Below are positions 1 through 7,259 of a stretch of 20,960 nt of DNA, one piece after another. The stretch's first letter is position 1. Each line of letters starts with the position of its first letter. The notes beneath the pieces are model-generated. The model ran no database searches. It had not been told where the DNA came from and worked only from the letters and a program-made list of their open reading frames with translations. Source of the DNA: a virus; IMG/VR virus record IMGVR_UViG_3300046777_002546, positions 1 through 20,960 of that record; one strand, given 5' to 3'. The translations under genes were made by a program, and so were the position numbers.

Positions 1-254
1 AAGAAAACTATCTTCCTGAAGATAACAGAAAGTGGTATGATAATATTGAAGTAAAATGGTTTCATCCGTTTAATTTCTTGTTTTATCAACGTCCTAAATT
101 AGATTCTGAATGGCATCCAAGTGATGATCTTTACCAGTACGGTTTTAGTCTCGACTTGACCACAGAATTTTATTACTATACATATGACTGGGGTTATGGT
201 TTTAACTTTCGCTTATTAGGGTTTGGGTTTGAAATAGTGAAAGTAGGGAAATAA
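1..254 (+). CDS. C-terminal part of an unrecognised protein
   Basis: An open frame runs in from the left edge and stops at TAA 252-254, leaving about 83 residues of the C-terminus. The visible part is rich in aromatic residues (a Tyr-rich stretch and several Trp and Phe) and looks soluble. I recognise no family. The next gene's ATG overlaps the last base of the stop codon, which supports this being a real, translated frame. Confidence 0.6.
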   Translation, partial: ENYLPEDNRKWYDNIEVKWFHPFNFLFYQRPKLDSEWHPSDDLYQYGFSLDLTTEFYYYTYDWGYGFNFRLLGFGFEIVKVGK

Positions 255-418
255 TGACTAAATCGCAAAAACAAAAATTAATACTAGTTTATAGCATTGC
301 TGCTATTTTTCTAGCTTGCTGTTTTTATCAAGAGCAACTGGTATCTTTATTGAGTGCTGGATTTATTTTAGGCTTTATGGCTAACGAAACTTTTTTTACA
401 GAAAGCAAATATGATTAG
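254..418 (+). CDS. Small two-helix membrane protein, unknown function
   Basis: This 54-residue ORF has a basic, Gln/Lys-rich N-terminus, a hydrophobic segment at about residues 10-25 and a second at about 31-44, so it is probably a small inner-membrane protein. Its ATG shares a base with the upstream stop codon (TAATG), and its end overlaps the next gene by 8 bases, the packing seen throughout this region. No family is recognised. Phages often encode such small membrane proteins, but no specific role can be read from the sequence. Confidence 0.6.
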   Translation: MTKSQKQKLILVYSIAAIFLACCFYQEQLVSLLSAGFILGFMANETFFTESKYD

Positions 419-608
419 AAATAGTGATTATGGACTTCTTGGTGGAATAGTTCTACTGGTGGTGGTATTGTTGTTTCTGTCTCCTTTTATTAGTATTTGG
501 GCTATTAATACTCTGTTCCATACTAATATTCAAACTAATCTGTGGACATATTTAGCAGCATTATGGCTAACAGGTCTAGTTGCTGGTAGTAAAGTGGGAT
601 CAAAATGA
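411..608 (+). CDS. Small membrane protein, unknown function
   Basis: The 65-residue product has two likely membrane helices, at about residues 9-31 (very rich in Val/Leu) and 44-59, with a short Lys/Ser tail. It overlaps the upstream gene by 8 bases and the downstream gene by 4 (ATGA), so it sits inside a translationally coupled chain of three membrane proteins. No family is recognised. A shared membrane role for the three neighbours is an inference from their adjacency. Confidence 0.6.
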   Translation: MIRNSDYGLLGGIVLLVVVLLFLSPFISIWAINTLFHTNIQTNLWTYLAALWLTGLVAGSKVGSK

Positions 609-877
609 ATAACTTTGTAGATGCTTTAGCTTTTTGGAATATAGTATTAGGACTATTTGCCGTAGTTCCTTGTTTAATGGGAACAATGGTTATGGATAGT
701 CCACAGGCTCAACATGATCCTTGGGCTATTTTAGTTTGCTATATTTTTTTGAGTTTTCCAATAGTTTGTTGGGTTTGTGCGTTTTTAACTTATTGGTTTA
801 GATCATTGGTATTTGGTTTATTTCCCATTAGTGAAGCAATTTTAGTCGTATTAACACTGTGGATGCTATCAAAATGA
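605..877 (+). CDS. Small three-helix membrane protein, unknown function
   Basis: The 90-residue product has three likely membrane helices, at about residues 8-28, 40-63 and 67-88, and almost no soluble domain. The start ATG overlaps the previous stop (ATGA), and its own stop overlaps the start of the following gene in the same way. No family or motif is recognised. Confidence 0.65.
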   Translation: MNNFVDALAFWNIVLGLFAVVPCLMGTMVMDSPQAQHDPWAILVCYIFLSFPIVCWVCAFLTYWFRSLVFGLFPISEAILVVLTLWMLSK

Positions 878-1338
878 GTTTTATAAAAGGTTTGTCTAGT
901 CTGTTTGATTGGATGTTTCCATCAAAGACTTATCAAGAATTAACTACAGAACTTGATGAGAAGATGCAGGACTTATATGATGAGAATGGCTGGGGACAAT
1001 ACCAAAACCCCCTAAAATATACTCCTTTCCCCGTAAACCACTGTTCATATATTTCTGCTACTGATATCAACAGAATAACAACAGCAGAACAATATAATCA
1101 AACAATCTATGCTGATAAAGAAACTTTGAATCAATTGATATCAGACACAAACAAAAAACCGCATAACAACATCAAACTAACAAAAGATCAAGGTTTTGCT
1201 ATTTTTTGGCTCTATAATAGAGTTGCCGAAAAAATGCCACCCAATCCGATTAAGGGGGGCGGTGACGAAATTGTGGTGGATGGAGTCAATATTACTAGAA
1301 CTATCAAAGAATTACTTACGGACAGATTATTTATATGA
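874..1338 (+). CDS. Unrecognised 154-residue soluble protein
   Basis: The frame is open from 859, but I place the start at ATG 874 because it makes the same ATGA overlap with the upstream stop as its neighbours. The protein is mostly polar, with an amphipathic N-terminus (a Phe/Leu-rich stretch within the first 18 residues) and no clear membrane helix. A Lys-Gly-Gly-Gly-Asp stretch lies near residues 125-130. It ends in another ATGA overlap at 1335. I do not recognise a family. Confidence 0.65.
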   Translation: MSFIKGLSSLFDWMFPSKTYQELTTELDEKMQDLYDENGWGQYQNPLKYTPFPVNHCSYISATDINRITTAEQYNQTIYADKETLNQLISDTNKKPHNNIKLTKDQGFAIFWLYNRVAEKMPPNPIKGGGDEIVVDGVNITRTIKELLTDRLFI

Positions 1339-1853
1339 GCGACTCTAATAAACTAACTTATGACGAGTTAGTTCAAATAAATGATGAGCTAAGATATATC
1401 ATCTCTAATCTAAAAAAAGAAAAAGAAGAGTTAAGATTAACAGTTAGTGAGCTTAGGCTTTATAAAGATGATATGGAAAAATTCTCTCAAAGGTCTACGG
1501 TTTACGATCCTAATAAAATGTTGGGAGATCAAAAAACCCTGATCGAACAAAAGGTAAAGTATGCGGTCTTACAGAAAGACAAAGAAATTGATGCTTTAAA
1601 AGCAGATATTAAAAATCTAGAAGATACTATTATTCCATTACAAAATCAAGTCAAAGATAAAAATATCCAACTCGATACAGCATACAATATTGACAGATCT
1701 AATAAAGAAAGAATTAAAGAATTAGAGAATGTCATAACTAACCAAAACGCTACCATACATATGGCTGCGGGCTATATTAGTTCAACTCCTCAATTTAAGA
1801 ATCAACATCCTATGAATGTATTAAAGTGGTTAAGAGGTATTCACATAACATGA
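1335..1853 (+). CDS. Coiled-coil protein, unknown function
   Basis: The 172-residue product is dominated by heptad-like Leu/Ile spacing with many Lys, Glu and Asp. Likely coiled-coil segments lie at about residues 8-45 and 75-138, followed by a short C-terminal region. It is coupled by ATGA overlaps at both ends. The family is not recognised. A structural or oligomerising role is possible but is not shown by the sequence. Confidence 0.65.
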   Translation: MSDSNKLTYDELVQINDELRYIISNLKKEKEELRLTVSELRLYKDDMEKFSQRSTVYDPNKMLGDQKTLIEQKVKYAVLQKDKEIDALKADIKNLEDTIIPLQNQVKDKNIQLDTAYNIDRSNKERIKELENVITNQNATIHMAAGYISSTPQFKNQHPMNVLKWLRGIHIT

Positions 1854-2104
1854 CCAAATATAGTATATGCAAATTTACTAATGGTAATGGTGGCGAGTAT
1901 TATCAGATAAAGATGAAGTGGTGGTTCTTTTGGAGCTACCTATCTTCATATTCATATGTTGGTGTTCCTATTGATTTTCCTCCATTGCGAAGTATATTAA
2001 GATTTGAATCGTTTGATAAAGCAAAAAGTTATATCGACACGATTAAATATGTAGAAAACAACAAGACTGTTAAGAAAGTAGAGTGTTTCGATTATGTTCC
2101 ATAA
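1850..2104 (+). CDS. Unrecognised 84-residue protein
   Basis: The frame is open from 1826, but ATG 1850 gives the ATGA overlap typical of this region and is preferred. The product has a Trp/Phe-rich stretch at about residues 23-32, followed by a mixed polar C-terminal half rich in Lys and Asp. No family is recognised. An 86-residue antisense frame covers part of it but lacks neighbours or a ribosome site. Confidence 0.55.
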   Translation: MTKYSICKFTNGNGGEYYQIKMKWWFFWSYLSSYSYVGVPIDFPPLRSILRFESFDKAKSYIDTIKYVENNKTVKKVECFDYVP

Positions 2105-2231
2105 TCTTGAACCAGATCCAATATTTAAGCTAATGTTTTCTGTAGTAGCAACTTTAGCTACACTAGGTATGGTGATGCTATTACTTCTTATGGGACTAGG
2201 AATCTGGAAATTTGTGGAGTTAATATCATGA
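2094..2231 (+). CDS. Very small single-helix membrane protein
   Basis: This 45-residue ORF starts inside the end of the preceding gene (11-base overlap) and ends in an ATGA overlap with the next. It has one long, Met/Leu-rich hydrophobic segment at about residues 14-38. Its packing between two coupled genes and its clean membrane-helix composition are the reasons to accept it. No family is recognised. Confidence 0.5.
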   Translation: MFHNLEPDPIFKLMFSVVATLATLGMVMLLLLMGLGIWKFVELIS

Positions 2232-2740
2232 ACACTAAAATCGAACCCTATCAACAATTCCTAATAGTATCTGCTATAATTTTATTCATTTTAACATTTT
2301 TTATACCAGAAAAGTATAACTTATATGACTATCTAAAATCTATACGATTACAATCTTATAATGAAAAATATAAAGAAATCTTTATCAAATGCTTGTATTG
2401 TAAAGGTACTGGAGAAAGAAAAGAAGATGTTAATGAACTAATGTATCAAGCCAAGATGACACTATGGTTCAATAAACATATAAGTATTGACAGATGCAAA
2501 GTTTGTGATAACATCGAAGACAAGGATAAATATCCTTTTGGTGGTAAATTTCTTTGTCCATTAGCCCAAACTACTTTTATGACCATGATGAAAGAATATG
2601 CTGAGATTGGGCCAAAAGTAGAAAAAACAGGTTGCAGCAAATGTATGGGGATGGGAACATTCTCAAGTTTTGATATGAAAACTCAAAAGTATTTAACTCA
2701 AGAAGAATATGAGTCTAGAGAGAAAATAAAAACTAACTAA
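2228..2740 (+). CDS. Membrane-anchored protein with DnaJ-like CxxCxGxG zinc motifs
   Basis: The 170-residue product begins with a likely membrane helix (about residues 9-26). It then carries two copies of the CxxCxGxG motif of DnaJ-type zinc fingers, CLYCKGTG at 55-62 and CSKCMGMG at 136-143, with a CKVC pair at 90-93 and Cys110 between them. The paired cysteines suggest one or two structural zinc sites. There is no J domain, so it is not a DnaJ chaperone, and the role is unknown. It is coupled to the upstream small membrane gene by ATGA and appears to be the last gene of this chain. Confidence 0.65.
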   Translation: MNTKIEPYQQFLIVSAIILFILTFFIPEKYNLYDYLKSIRLQSYNEKYKEIFIKCLYCKGTGERKEDVNELMYQAKMTLWFNKHISIDRCKVCDNIEDKDKYPFGGKFLCPLAQTTFMTMMKEYAEIGPKVEKTGCSKCMGMGTFSSFDMKTQKYLTQEEYESREKIKTN

Positions 2741-2752
2741 TTAGGGGTATAT

Positions 2753-2783
2753 TTATAGTAGCATTTAATGGAGGCTACTATGA
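2753..2783 (+). promoter_or_regulatory. RNA hairpin that encloses a start codon
   Basis: ATAGTAGC (2755-2762) is perfectly complementary to GCTACTAT (2774-2781). A T.G wobble (2754/2782) and a T-A pair (2753/2783) extend the stem to 10 pairs. The ATG at 2780-2782 is inside the 3' arm and the GGAGG ribosome site (2770-2774) is in and next to the 11-base loop. In mRNA this would hide the start codon, so a translational control site is plausible. What would open or stabilise it is not known. Confidence 0.55.
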
Positions 2784-3049
2784 TAATACGAAGTTCAATA
2801 GATAGTGAATGTCAAGGCCGTATGTATTATACATATAAAAGTATGGGAAAAGAATATAAAGAATATTTACCCAAATATCGTACTAGACTGAGTGAATATA
2901 ATACCGAGCAACTAATTGAAGACTTAAAAAAAGATCCAAATGTAAAAGATATTTATATCTATAAAGTAAATTATAGTGATGGCAGAATTTCTTTATTGGC
3001 AAATCCGAATTATCCGATAGGAAAATTATCCTGCGAAGATGACGATTAA
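2780..3049 (+). CDS. Unrecognised 89-residue protein with hairpin-occluded start
   Basis: The frame also has an ATG at 2768, but ATG 2780 is preferred because a GGAGG ribosome site (2770-2774) sits 5 bases upstream of it. The product is a small, charged protein with an acidic tail (Cys-Glu-Asp-Asp-Asp). The segment around residues 40-60 (LIEDLKKDPNVKDIYIYKV) looks like a helix followed by a strand. No family is recognised. It is one of the few genes here not overlapping its upstream neighbour, and its start lies in a predicted hairpin. Confidence 0.65.
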   Translation: MIIRSSIDSECQGRMYYTYKSMGKEYKEYLPKYRTRLSEYNTEQLIEDLKKDPNVKDIYIYKVNYSDGRISLLANPNYPIGKLSCEDDD

Positions 3050-3053
3050 GGTC

Positions 3054-3082
3054 TTGACTGTTGCCAGCCGATATGATATGAT
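3054..3082 (+). promoter_or_regulatory. Sigma70-like promoter
   Basis: TTGACT (3054-3059) and TATGAT (3077-3082) are separated by 17 bp in the gap after the 89-residue gene. The spacer contains a CGATA element that recurs in three other promoters of the window. Transcription would be expected to begin near 3089, at or next to the ATG of a 27-codon ORF. Confidence 0.7.
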
Positions 3083-3088
3083 GAGTGT

Positions 3089-3172
3089 ATGCGAACAGAT
3101 TACACATGGGTATTAGAGATATTATTGGTGTTTGTAACATATTACTTTTTTAAACTAATGTTATCAATATGA
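3089..3172 (+). CDS. Possible 27-residue membrane microprotein
   Basis: The ORF runs from ATG 3089 to TGA 3170-3172 and overlaps the next start by ATGA. Residues 8-25 are hydrophobic and aromatic, fitting a single membrane helix. The predicted transcription start of the promoter at 3054 falls at about the ATG, so its mRNA would have almost no leader. It may be a real microprotein or only a leader that couples translation to the next gene. Confidence 0.4.
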   Translation: MRTDYTWVLEILLVFVTYYFFKLMLSI

Positions 3173-3534
3173 GAATAGATTTAGCTCAGGGCGTTAAAAT
3201 TGGAGACACAATTTATAATTGCTTTATGGATAAGTTAGTAGTCTCATCTATTTCCAAAAAAGTTGGAGATGATGGAAAATTTCATAGTATAGTCTTTGGA
3301 ACTGTAGACACTAGGCTTCATAATGCAAATTATGATCCTGTCGATGTTTATTTTGAAGACCTATATGGTGAGAGCGATGATGAAAAATCTTGGGTAGAAT
3401 GGGCAAAAAACAATAGAGATTTTTTCGCAGAGTTTGATCATATAGAAACTATGAAAGAAATATACAAAACTGGATTCTGTCGTGGTTTTGATTATAAGAA
3501 GCAACTAACTTATGAGGAGATGATGCAGAAATGA
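3169..3534 (+). CDS. Unrecognised 121-residue protein
   Basis: A soluble acidic protein with no family I can name. The N-terminal half (GVKIGDTIYNC...VVSSISKK) has the alternating pattern of a small beta domain; the C-terminal half is Asp/Glu/Trp-rich and probably helical. It is the first sizeable gene after the promoter at 3054 and ends in an ATGA overlap with the next gene. Confidence 0.65.
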   Translation: MRIDLAQGVKIGDTIYNCFMDKLVVSSISKKVGDDGKFHSIVFGTVDTRLHNANYDPVDVYFEDLYGESDDEKSWVEWAKNNRDFFAEFDHIETMKEIYKTGFCRGFDYKKQLTYEEMMQK

Positions 3535-3743
3535 CTGGTCAACACAATAAATTGATTCTTAAACTTAGTAAAGCATTAAGTATGTTAAGCCAAAAAGTAT
3601 ATACGGATGTTTTGGTCGAAAAAGATCCCGGTCAAGATTATTCTTTGTTTAACTTGTTGTCTGAGTGTAGAAATGAACTATCTAAAATGGATGATAGAGA
3701 GCTAATGAAAATTGCTAATATGGTAGAAAAGGAAAGTAAATGA
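3531..3743 (+). CDS. Unrecognised 70-residue helical protein
   Basis: A small, mainly helical, charged protein (repeated Leu/Lys/Ser, then LLSECRNELSKMDDRELMKIANM). It is linked by ATGA overlaps to the genes on both sides. No family is recognised. Confidence 0.6.
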   Translation: MTGQHNKLILKLSKALSMLSQKVYTDVLVEKDPGQDYSLFNLLSECRNELSKMDDRELMKIANMVEKESK

Positions 3744-3985
3744 GTTGGGATGGAACTTTTAAATACGAGCCTGTTAATCCATCTAGAGTTAATGAAATAC
3801 TTGAGGAGTATAAAGGTCAACAAGTTCTTGATTATATTATAGAACTTTATCGTCTTATTGAATACCAAAGAGAGATTATTGGACAACAAGAAAAACAACT
3901 TATAGGATTCAAGCATCAAGAAGCATGGAAACATTACGATAAACCGATAGAGTCTTACGATTCTAAGACTAGAAAATATATTTGA
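3740..3985 (+). CDS. Unrecognised 81-residue protein with a helical middle
   Basis: The product has a short N-terminus, then a long probable helix at about residues 15-60 rich in Gln, Glu, Ile and Leu (short coiled coil possible), and a basic Tyr-containing tail. It is coupled to the previous gene by ATGA. The next ATG follows 11 bases after its stop, preceded by GAGGTAA, a plausible ribosome site. Confidence 0.6.
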   Translation: MSWDGTFKYEPVNPSRVNEILEEYKGQQVLDYIIELYRLIEYQREIIGQQEKQLIGFKHQEAWKHYDKPIESYDSKTRKYI

Positions 3986-3996
3986 GGTAATAAATT

Positions 3997-4251
3997 ATGC
4001 TTTGGTCAGAAGTTAAAAGATGGGCTAAGGATAAAGGTTTTGAAGTAGTTAAAGAAAAAGACGATTCAATAAACGGAGCATCGTACTACTGGGCTAAAAG
4101 CTCAGATCATACTATTAGTGGTATTGCTCCAAGCGTTAGTAAATTAGCCACAGCTATTTTTAATACAATGACAGACAATAAGTGGACTGAATACCAAAAA
4201 GAATATCAAGAAAATAAAACAATAGATTTCCCAGAAATATCTAACTATTAA
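3997..4251 (+). CDS. Unrecognised 84-residue protein
   Basis: A small protein beginning LWSEVKRWAKDKGFEV, resembling the first helices of a compact alpha/beta domain, followed by YYWAKSSDHTISGIAPSV and a helical Lys/Glu-rich end. I cannot name a family. The spacing to the next gene is 2 bases, so it is probably co-transcribed with the methyltransferase. Confidence 0.6.
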   Translation: MLWSEVKRWAKDKGFEVVKEKDDSINGASYYWAKSSDHTISGIAPSVSKLATAIFNTMTDNKWTEYQKEYQENKTIDFPEISNY

Positions 4252-4253
4252 TC

Positions 4254-4832
4254 ATGAATCATTTCTATCAAAACATAGATGGCTGGTTTGATTTTGAAGA
4301 TTTATATTCGCATATTGTTAATTCAGCACCAAACACTTTTAAATTTGCAGAAGTAGGTGTTTGGAAAGGTAAAAGTTTAGCTTACTTTATTGTGGAAGCT
4401 ATCAATAGTAATAAAAATTTTGAAGCATATGCTATCGACACATGGGCTGGATCATTAGAACATATGCCGAATATGCCAGCATACGACCCCCTTTTACAAA
4501 CAACAGATGGACTATATCTACATTTTCTAAATAATTTATCTCCGGTTCAAGAAAAGATAAAAATCATCAGGAAAAAGTCTGTCGATGCTGCAAAAGATTT
4601 TCCAGATGAATATTTTGATACTGTGTTTATAGACGCTAGCCATGAATATATTGATGTCATTAATGACATAACTACATGGTGGCCAAAGATTAAGTCTGGA
4701 CATAAAAAAATGTACGGACATGATTATCATGATGATTGGGCCGGAGTTAAAAAAGCTGTTCAAGAATTTGCTTCAAATAGTTCATTAAATTTTAAACCAA
4801 TATCCAAAACTTGTTGGACTATTTTTGAATAA
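4254..4832 (+). CDS. Class I SAM-dependent methyltransferase (Methyltransf_24-like)
   Basis: The 192-residue product has the SAM-binding glycine loop EVGVWKGKS (33-41) after a short N-terminal helix region. IDTWAG (61-66) marks the second strand, and the acidic IDASHEY (126-132) is followed by a GHDYHDD stretch (155-161), the pattern of Methyltransf_24/CmcI-type enzymes. These are often found with sugar or surface-polymer genes and methylate small molecules or glycans. The substrate here cannot be read from sequence. The start ATG lies 2 bases after the upstream stop, and thyX follows after 15 bases. Confidence 0.8.
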   Translation: MNHFYQNIDGWFDFEDLYSHIVNSAPNTFKFAEVGVWKGKSLAYFIVEAINSNKNFEAYAIDTWAGSLEHMPNMPAYDPLLQTTDGLYLHFLNNLSPVQEKIKIIRKKSVDAAKDFPDEYFDTVFIDASHEYIDVINDITTWWPKIKSGHKKMYGHDYHDDWAGVKKAVQEFASNSSLNFKPISKTCWTIFE

Positions 4833-4847
4833 AATAGAAGGAATCAT

Positions 4848-5498
4848 ATGTCTAATGTCAAAATAATTGCTGTTACGCCAGATGCTGAAAAACTAATGGC
4901 ATATTGTGCCAGAGTAAGCAATCCGAGCAATCAAAATAATGATAATTATGCAAAACTATTAAAGTATTGTATTGATCATCAGCATTGGAGTATTTTTGAA
5001 CAAGGATTTATGACGCTAGAAATTAATACCACTAGAGGACTAGCAGCACAAATTTTAAGACATAGAAGTTTTACATTTCAAGAATTTAGTCAAAGATATG
5101 CGGATACTACGCTATTAGCAGAAGAAATTCCTCTATTTGAGATTAGAAGACAAGATAATAAGAATAGACAAAATAGTATAGATGATATTCCAAATGAACT
5201 GAGAGTCAAATGGAATGTAAAAATTCGTGAACATTTCGCCAAAGCAAAGGCTATTTATGATGCTATGATAGCCGATGGCGTTGCTAAAGAGTGTGCAAGA
5301 TTTGTATTACCATTAGCAACTCCTACCCGCATTTATATGAGCGGAACAGTTCGTAGTTGGATACATTATATACAATTAAGATCTGGACACGGCACTCAAA
5401 AAGAACATATGATTATAGCTAATCAATGCAAAGATATTTTTGCTCAACAATTTCCTATGACAGCAGAGGCTTTGGGGTGGAACGATGAAAGAATATAG
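4848..5498 (+). CDS. thyX: Flavin-dependent thymidylate synthase ThyX
   Basis: ThyX makes dTMP from dUMP with methylenetetrahydrofolate, FAD and NADPH. The diagnostic RHRx7S motif is intact: RHR at residues 71-73 and Ser81 in RHRSFTFQEFSQRY. The C-terminal region keeps the conserved Arg-rich stretch around GTVRSWIHYIQLRSG. The length of 216 residues is normal for the family, so the enzyme should be active, probably as a homotetramer. AAGGA (4838-4842) is the ribosome site. ThyX is common in large phages, where it supplies dTMP for genome replication. Confidence 0.95.
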   Translation: MSNVKIIAVTPDAEKLMAYCARVSNPSNQNNDNYAKLLKYCIDHQHWSIFEQGFMTLEINTTRGLAAQILRHRSFTFQEFSQRYADTTLLAEEIPLFEIRRQDNKNRQNSIDDIPNELRVKWNVKIREHFAKAKAIYDAMIADGVAKECARFVLPLATPTRIYMSGTVRSWIHYIQLRSGHGTQKEHMIIANQCKDIFAQQFPMTAEALGWNDERI

Positions 5499-5664
5499 TG
5501 TATCTGCACAGGTTTACAACATAATCGATGACCATAAACAAACACTATTAGTTAATGAAACAATATCTGCTTCCTCCAAAGAAGAAGCTGCATATAAATA
5601 TCAGCATCAGCATCCAAACCCTAATAGAAAAGTAGTCAAAATTTATTCAGTAGAACAGATATAA
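5485..5664 (+). CDS. Unrecognised 59-residue protein
   Basis: A small ORF whose ATG lies 14 bases inside the end of thyX and whose stop is 2 bases before the next gene. The sequence suggests one beta hairpin and a helix (ISASSKEEAAYKYQ, then KVVKIYSVEQI), reminiscent of small phage proteins. A GGGGTGG stretch upstream of ATG 5485 may be the ribosome site. No family is recognised. Confidence 0.55.
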   Translation: MKEYSVSAQVYNIIDDHKQTLLVNETISASSKEEAAYKYQHQHPNPNRKVVKIYSVEQI

Positions 5665-5666
5665 AC

Positions 5667-6272
5667 ATGGAAACCAAACAAAATTTTACAATTAAAGTAA
5701 TAAGAGATCTTTTATCACACGGGTTTTCTGTACATCTTCATCAAAAAGAACATATTGATGGATATGGTGGTTGGTTTGGTACGGATACAGGGTCAGAAGA
5801 ATTTGTTGTAGCCATGAAACACGATATGGGTTTTGAAATATTAATTCATGAATATTGTCATTTTCTCCAATGGAAAACTGATCGCAAACTATGGGAAAAA
5901 AGCACAGAAACATACGACATTTTATTCGACTGGATATCAAACAAAGAATCTATTGTACCTGAAGAGGCATTGAATAAAAGTTTGCACGACATACTAGAGA
6001 TAGAACATGATTGCGAAAAAAAAGTATTAAAACTTATAAGAAACTGTCCTATTGAAGATTTTGACACCGACAAATATATTCGTGCTATTAATGCATATTT
6101 ATGGAGCTATCATATTAATAGAGAATTAAGACTCAAACCTCTACGCCCAATATATTCTCAAAGAGTATTAGAACATATGCCTAATATTTTTAATAACGAT
6201 CTGTCTTTTTATCTAGATCGTAATAATTTAACTGATTCTGTCCGAAAGGCATTGTTGGTTGAATACGAATAA
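5667..6272 (+). CDS. HExxH zincin-like protein, probable metallopeptidase fold
   Basis: The 201-residue product contains ILIHEYCHFLQW at residues 58-69, a canonical HExxH zinc-binding helix (His61, Glu62, His65). Upstream are the strands expected of a compact zincin (FVVAMKH, 46-52). A third zinc ligand could be an acidic or His residue after residue 110 (for example in IEHDCEK), but I cannot assign it. It has no signal peptide, so it would act in the cytoplasm or virion. The substrate is unknown. Confidence 0.7.
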   Translation: METKQNFTIKVIRDLLSHGFSVHLHQKEHIDGYGGWFGTDTGSEEFVVAMKHDMGFEILIHEYCHFLQWKTDRKLWEKSTETYDILFDWISNKESIVPEEALNKSLHDILEIEHDCEKKVLKLIRNCPIEDFDTDKYIRAINAYLWSYHINRELRLKPLRPIYSQRVLEHMPNIFNNDLSFYLDRNNLTDSVRKALLVEYE

Positions 6273-6286
6273 TTCTCAAGTGTCGG

Positions 6287-6315
6287 TTGACATACTGACG
6301 ATAGTAGGATATAAT
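6287..6315 (+). promoter_or_regulatory. Consensus sigma70 promoter of the UV endonuclease gene
   Basis: TTGACA (6287-6292) and TATAAT (6310-6315) are both perfect consensus with a 17-bp spacer, the strongest promoter visible. The spacer carries CGATAGT, shared in the same position with the promoter at 8988. Transcription should start near 6322, just before the GGAGG ribosome site at 6325-6329. Confidence 0.88.
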
Positions 6316-6333
6316 CGGATCAACGGAGGCTTT

Positions 6334-7248
6334 ATGAACAAATTGGGTTTGTGCTGTATTTCTCTTATTCTTAAAGATCAAGGCTTTAGTCACCAAACAA
6401 TGACTTACAAGCGTTTTAGTTCTTTGCCGCGAGAAGAAGCACTTAGGATTCTTGGCTCACGCATACTCAACAATCTTGCTGTAACTAATAAAACAATTCA
6501 GTTTTGTGCAGAAAATGATTATGTTTATAGGGTCAGTAGTGACATTTTCCCTCTGATCACTTATGATAAGGCGAATGTTAACCTTGAGGACTTGCCTAAT
6601 CATGACGAAATACAAGACGAGTTTGATGATATTGCGGAAACTATTTCCTCTACTGGGGTTCGTGTTTCTGCTCATCCAAGTGAATTTAACAGTTTGGCTA
6701 GTCTCTCCGAAAAAGTTGTCGAAAAAACCATTACAGAACTCAACTTCTACAGCAGTTTCTTTGACAGAATTGGACTTCCGGCAGATACTAGATCTCCAAT
6801 GAATCTTCATGTTCATAATAACAATGGAACAAGAGAAGAAATCGCCAACAGATTTTTTCAAAACTTTAAACGATTAGACGAAAACTGTCAGGCTCGACTC
6901 ACTATAGAAAATGATGACAAGCTTAATTGTTGGAGTGTGCGTGAACTTGTAGATATTTTTCATCCAATTACTCGTATACCGATTTGTTTTGACTATCTCC
7001 ACCATAAGTGCCATCCAAACAACACAACAGAAATTGAAGCAATTAATATGTGCTGGGATACTTGGCAAACCAGACCTCTTTTTCATTATAGCGAAAGTCG
7101 TCCGGGTAATAATCCACGCGCCCATGCTGATTATGCAGAACAAAAGTTTGATAATTATGGTTTGGAGTTTGATATTGATATGGAACTCAAAGCTAAAGAC
7201 TTAGCAATTGCTGAATATAGCAAGATTTTAAACACAACTATTATTTAA
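6334..7248 (+). CDS. uvdE: UV-damage endonuclease (UvdE/UvsE family)
   Basis: The frame is open from 6259, but translation should start at ATG 6334: GGAGG (6325-6329) lies 4 bases upstream and the promoter at 6287 is between the two ATGs. The 304-residue protein matches the UvdE TIM-barrel family. Visible motifs are LGLCCIS at the N-terminus, YRVSSDIFPL (65-74), SAHPSEF (112-118), LTIENDD (189-195) and CFDYLHHKCHP (218-228), which supply His, Glu and Asp metal ligands. Then comes FHYSESRPG. UvdE nicks DNA 5' of UV photoproducts, starting an alternative excision repair. It probably repairs phage DNA. The consensus promoter implies strong, host-driven expression. Confidence 0.93.
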   Translation: MNKLGLCCISLILKDQGFSHQTMTYKRFSSLPREEALRILGSRILNNLAVTNKTIQFCAENDYVYRVSSDIFPLITYDKANVNLEDLPNHDEIQDEFDDIAETISSTGVRVSAHPSEFNSLASLSEKVVEKTITELNFYSSFFDRIGLPADTRSPMNLHVHNNNGTREEIANRFFQNFKRLDENCQARLTIENDDKLNCWSVRELVDIFHPITRIPICFDYLHHKCHPNNTTEIEAINMCWDTWQTRPLFHYSESRPGNNPRAHADYAEQKFDNYGLEFDIDMELKAKDLAIAEYSKILNTTII

Positions 7249-7259
7249 AGGAATTAAGT

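Noticed and set aside
2487-2514. TTGACA and TAACAT with a 16-bp spacer inside the 2228-2740 gene
   Set aside because: It could serve the 2780 gene, but the -10 is poor and it sits within a coding region about 260 bases upstream, unlike the six intergenic promoters.
2228-2740. DnaJ co-chaperone
   Set aside because: CxxCxGxG motifs are present but only two, and there is no J domain (HPD). It was kept as a zinc-motif membrane protein.
6457-6861. A 134-codon open frame on the - strand
   Set aside because: It is antisense to the UV endonuclease, whose motifs and promoter are clear.
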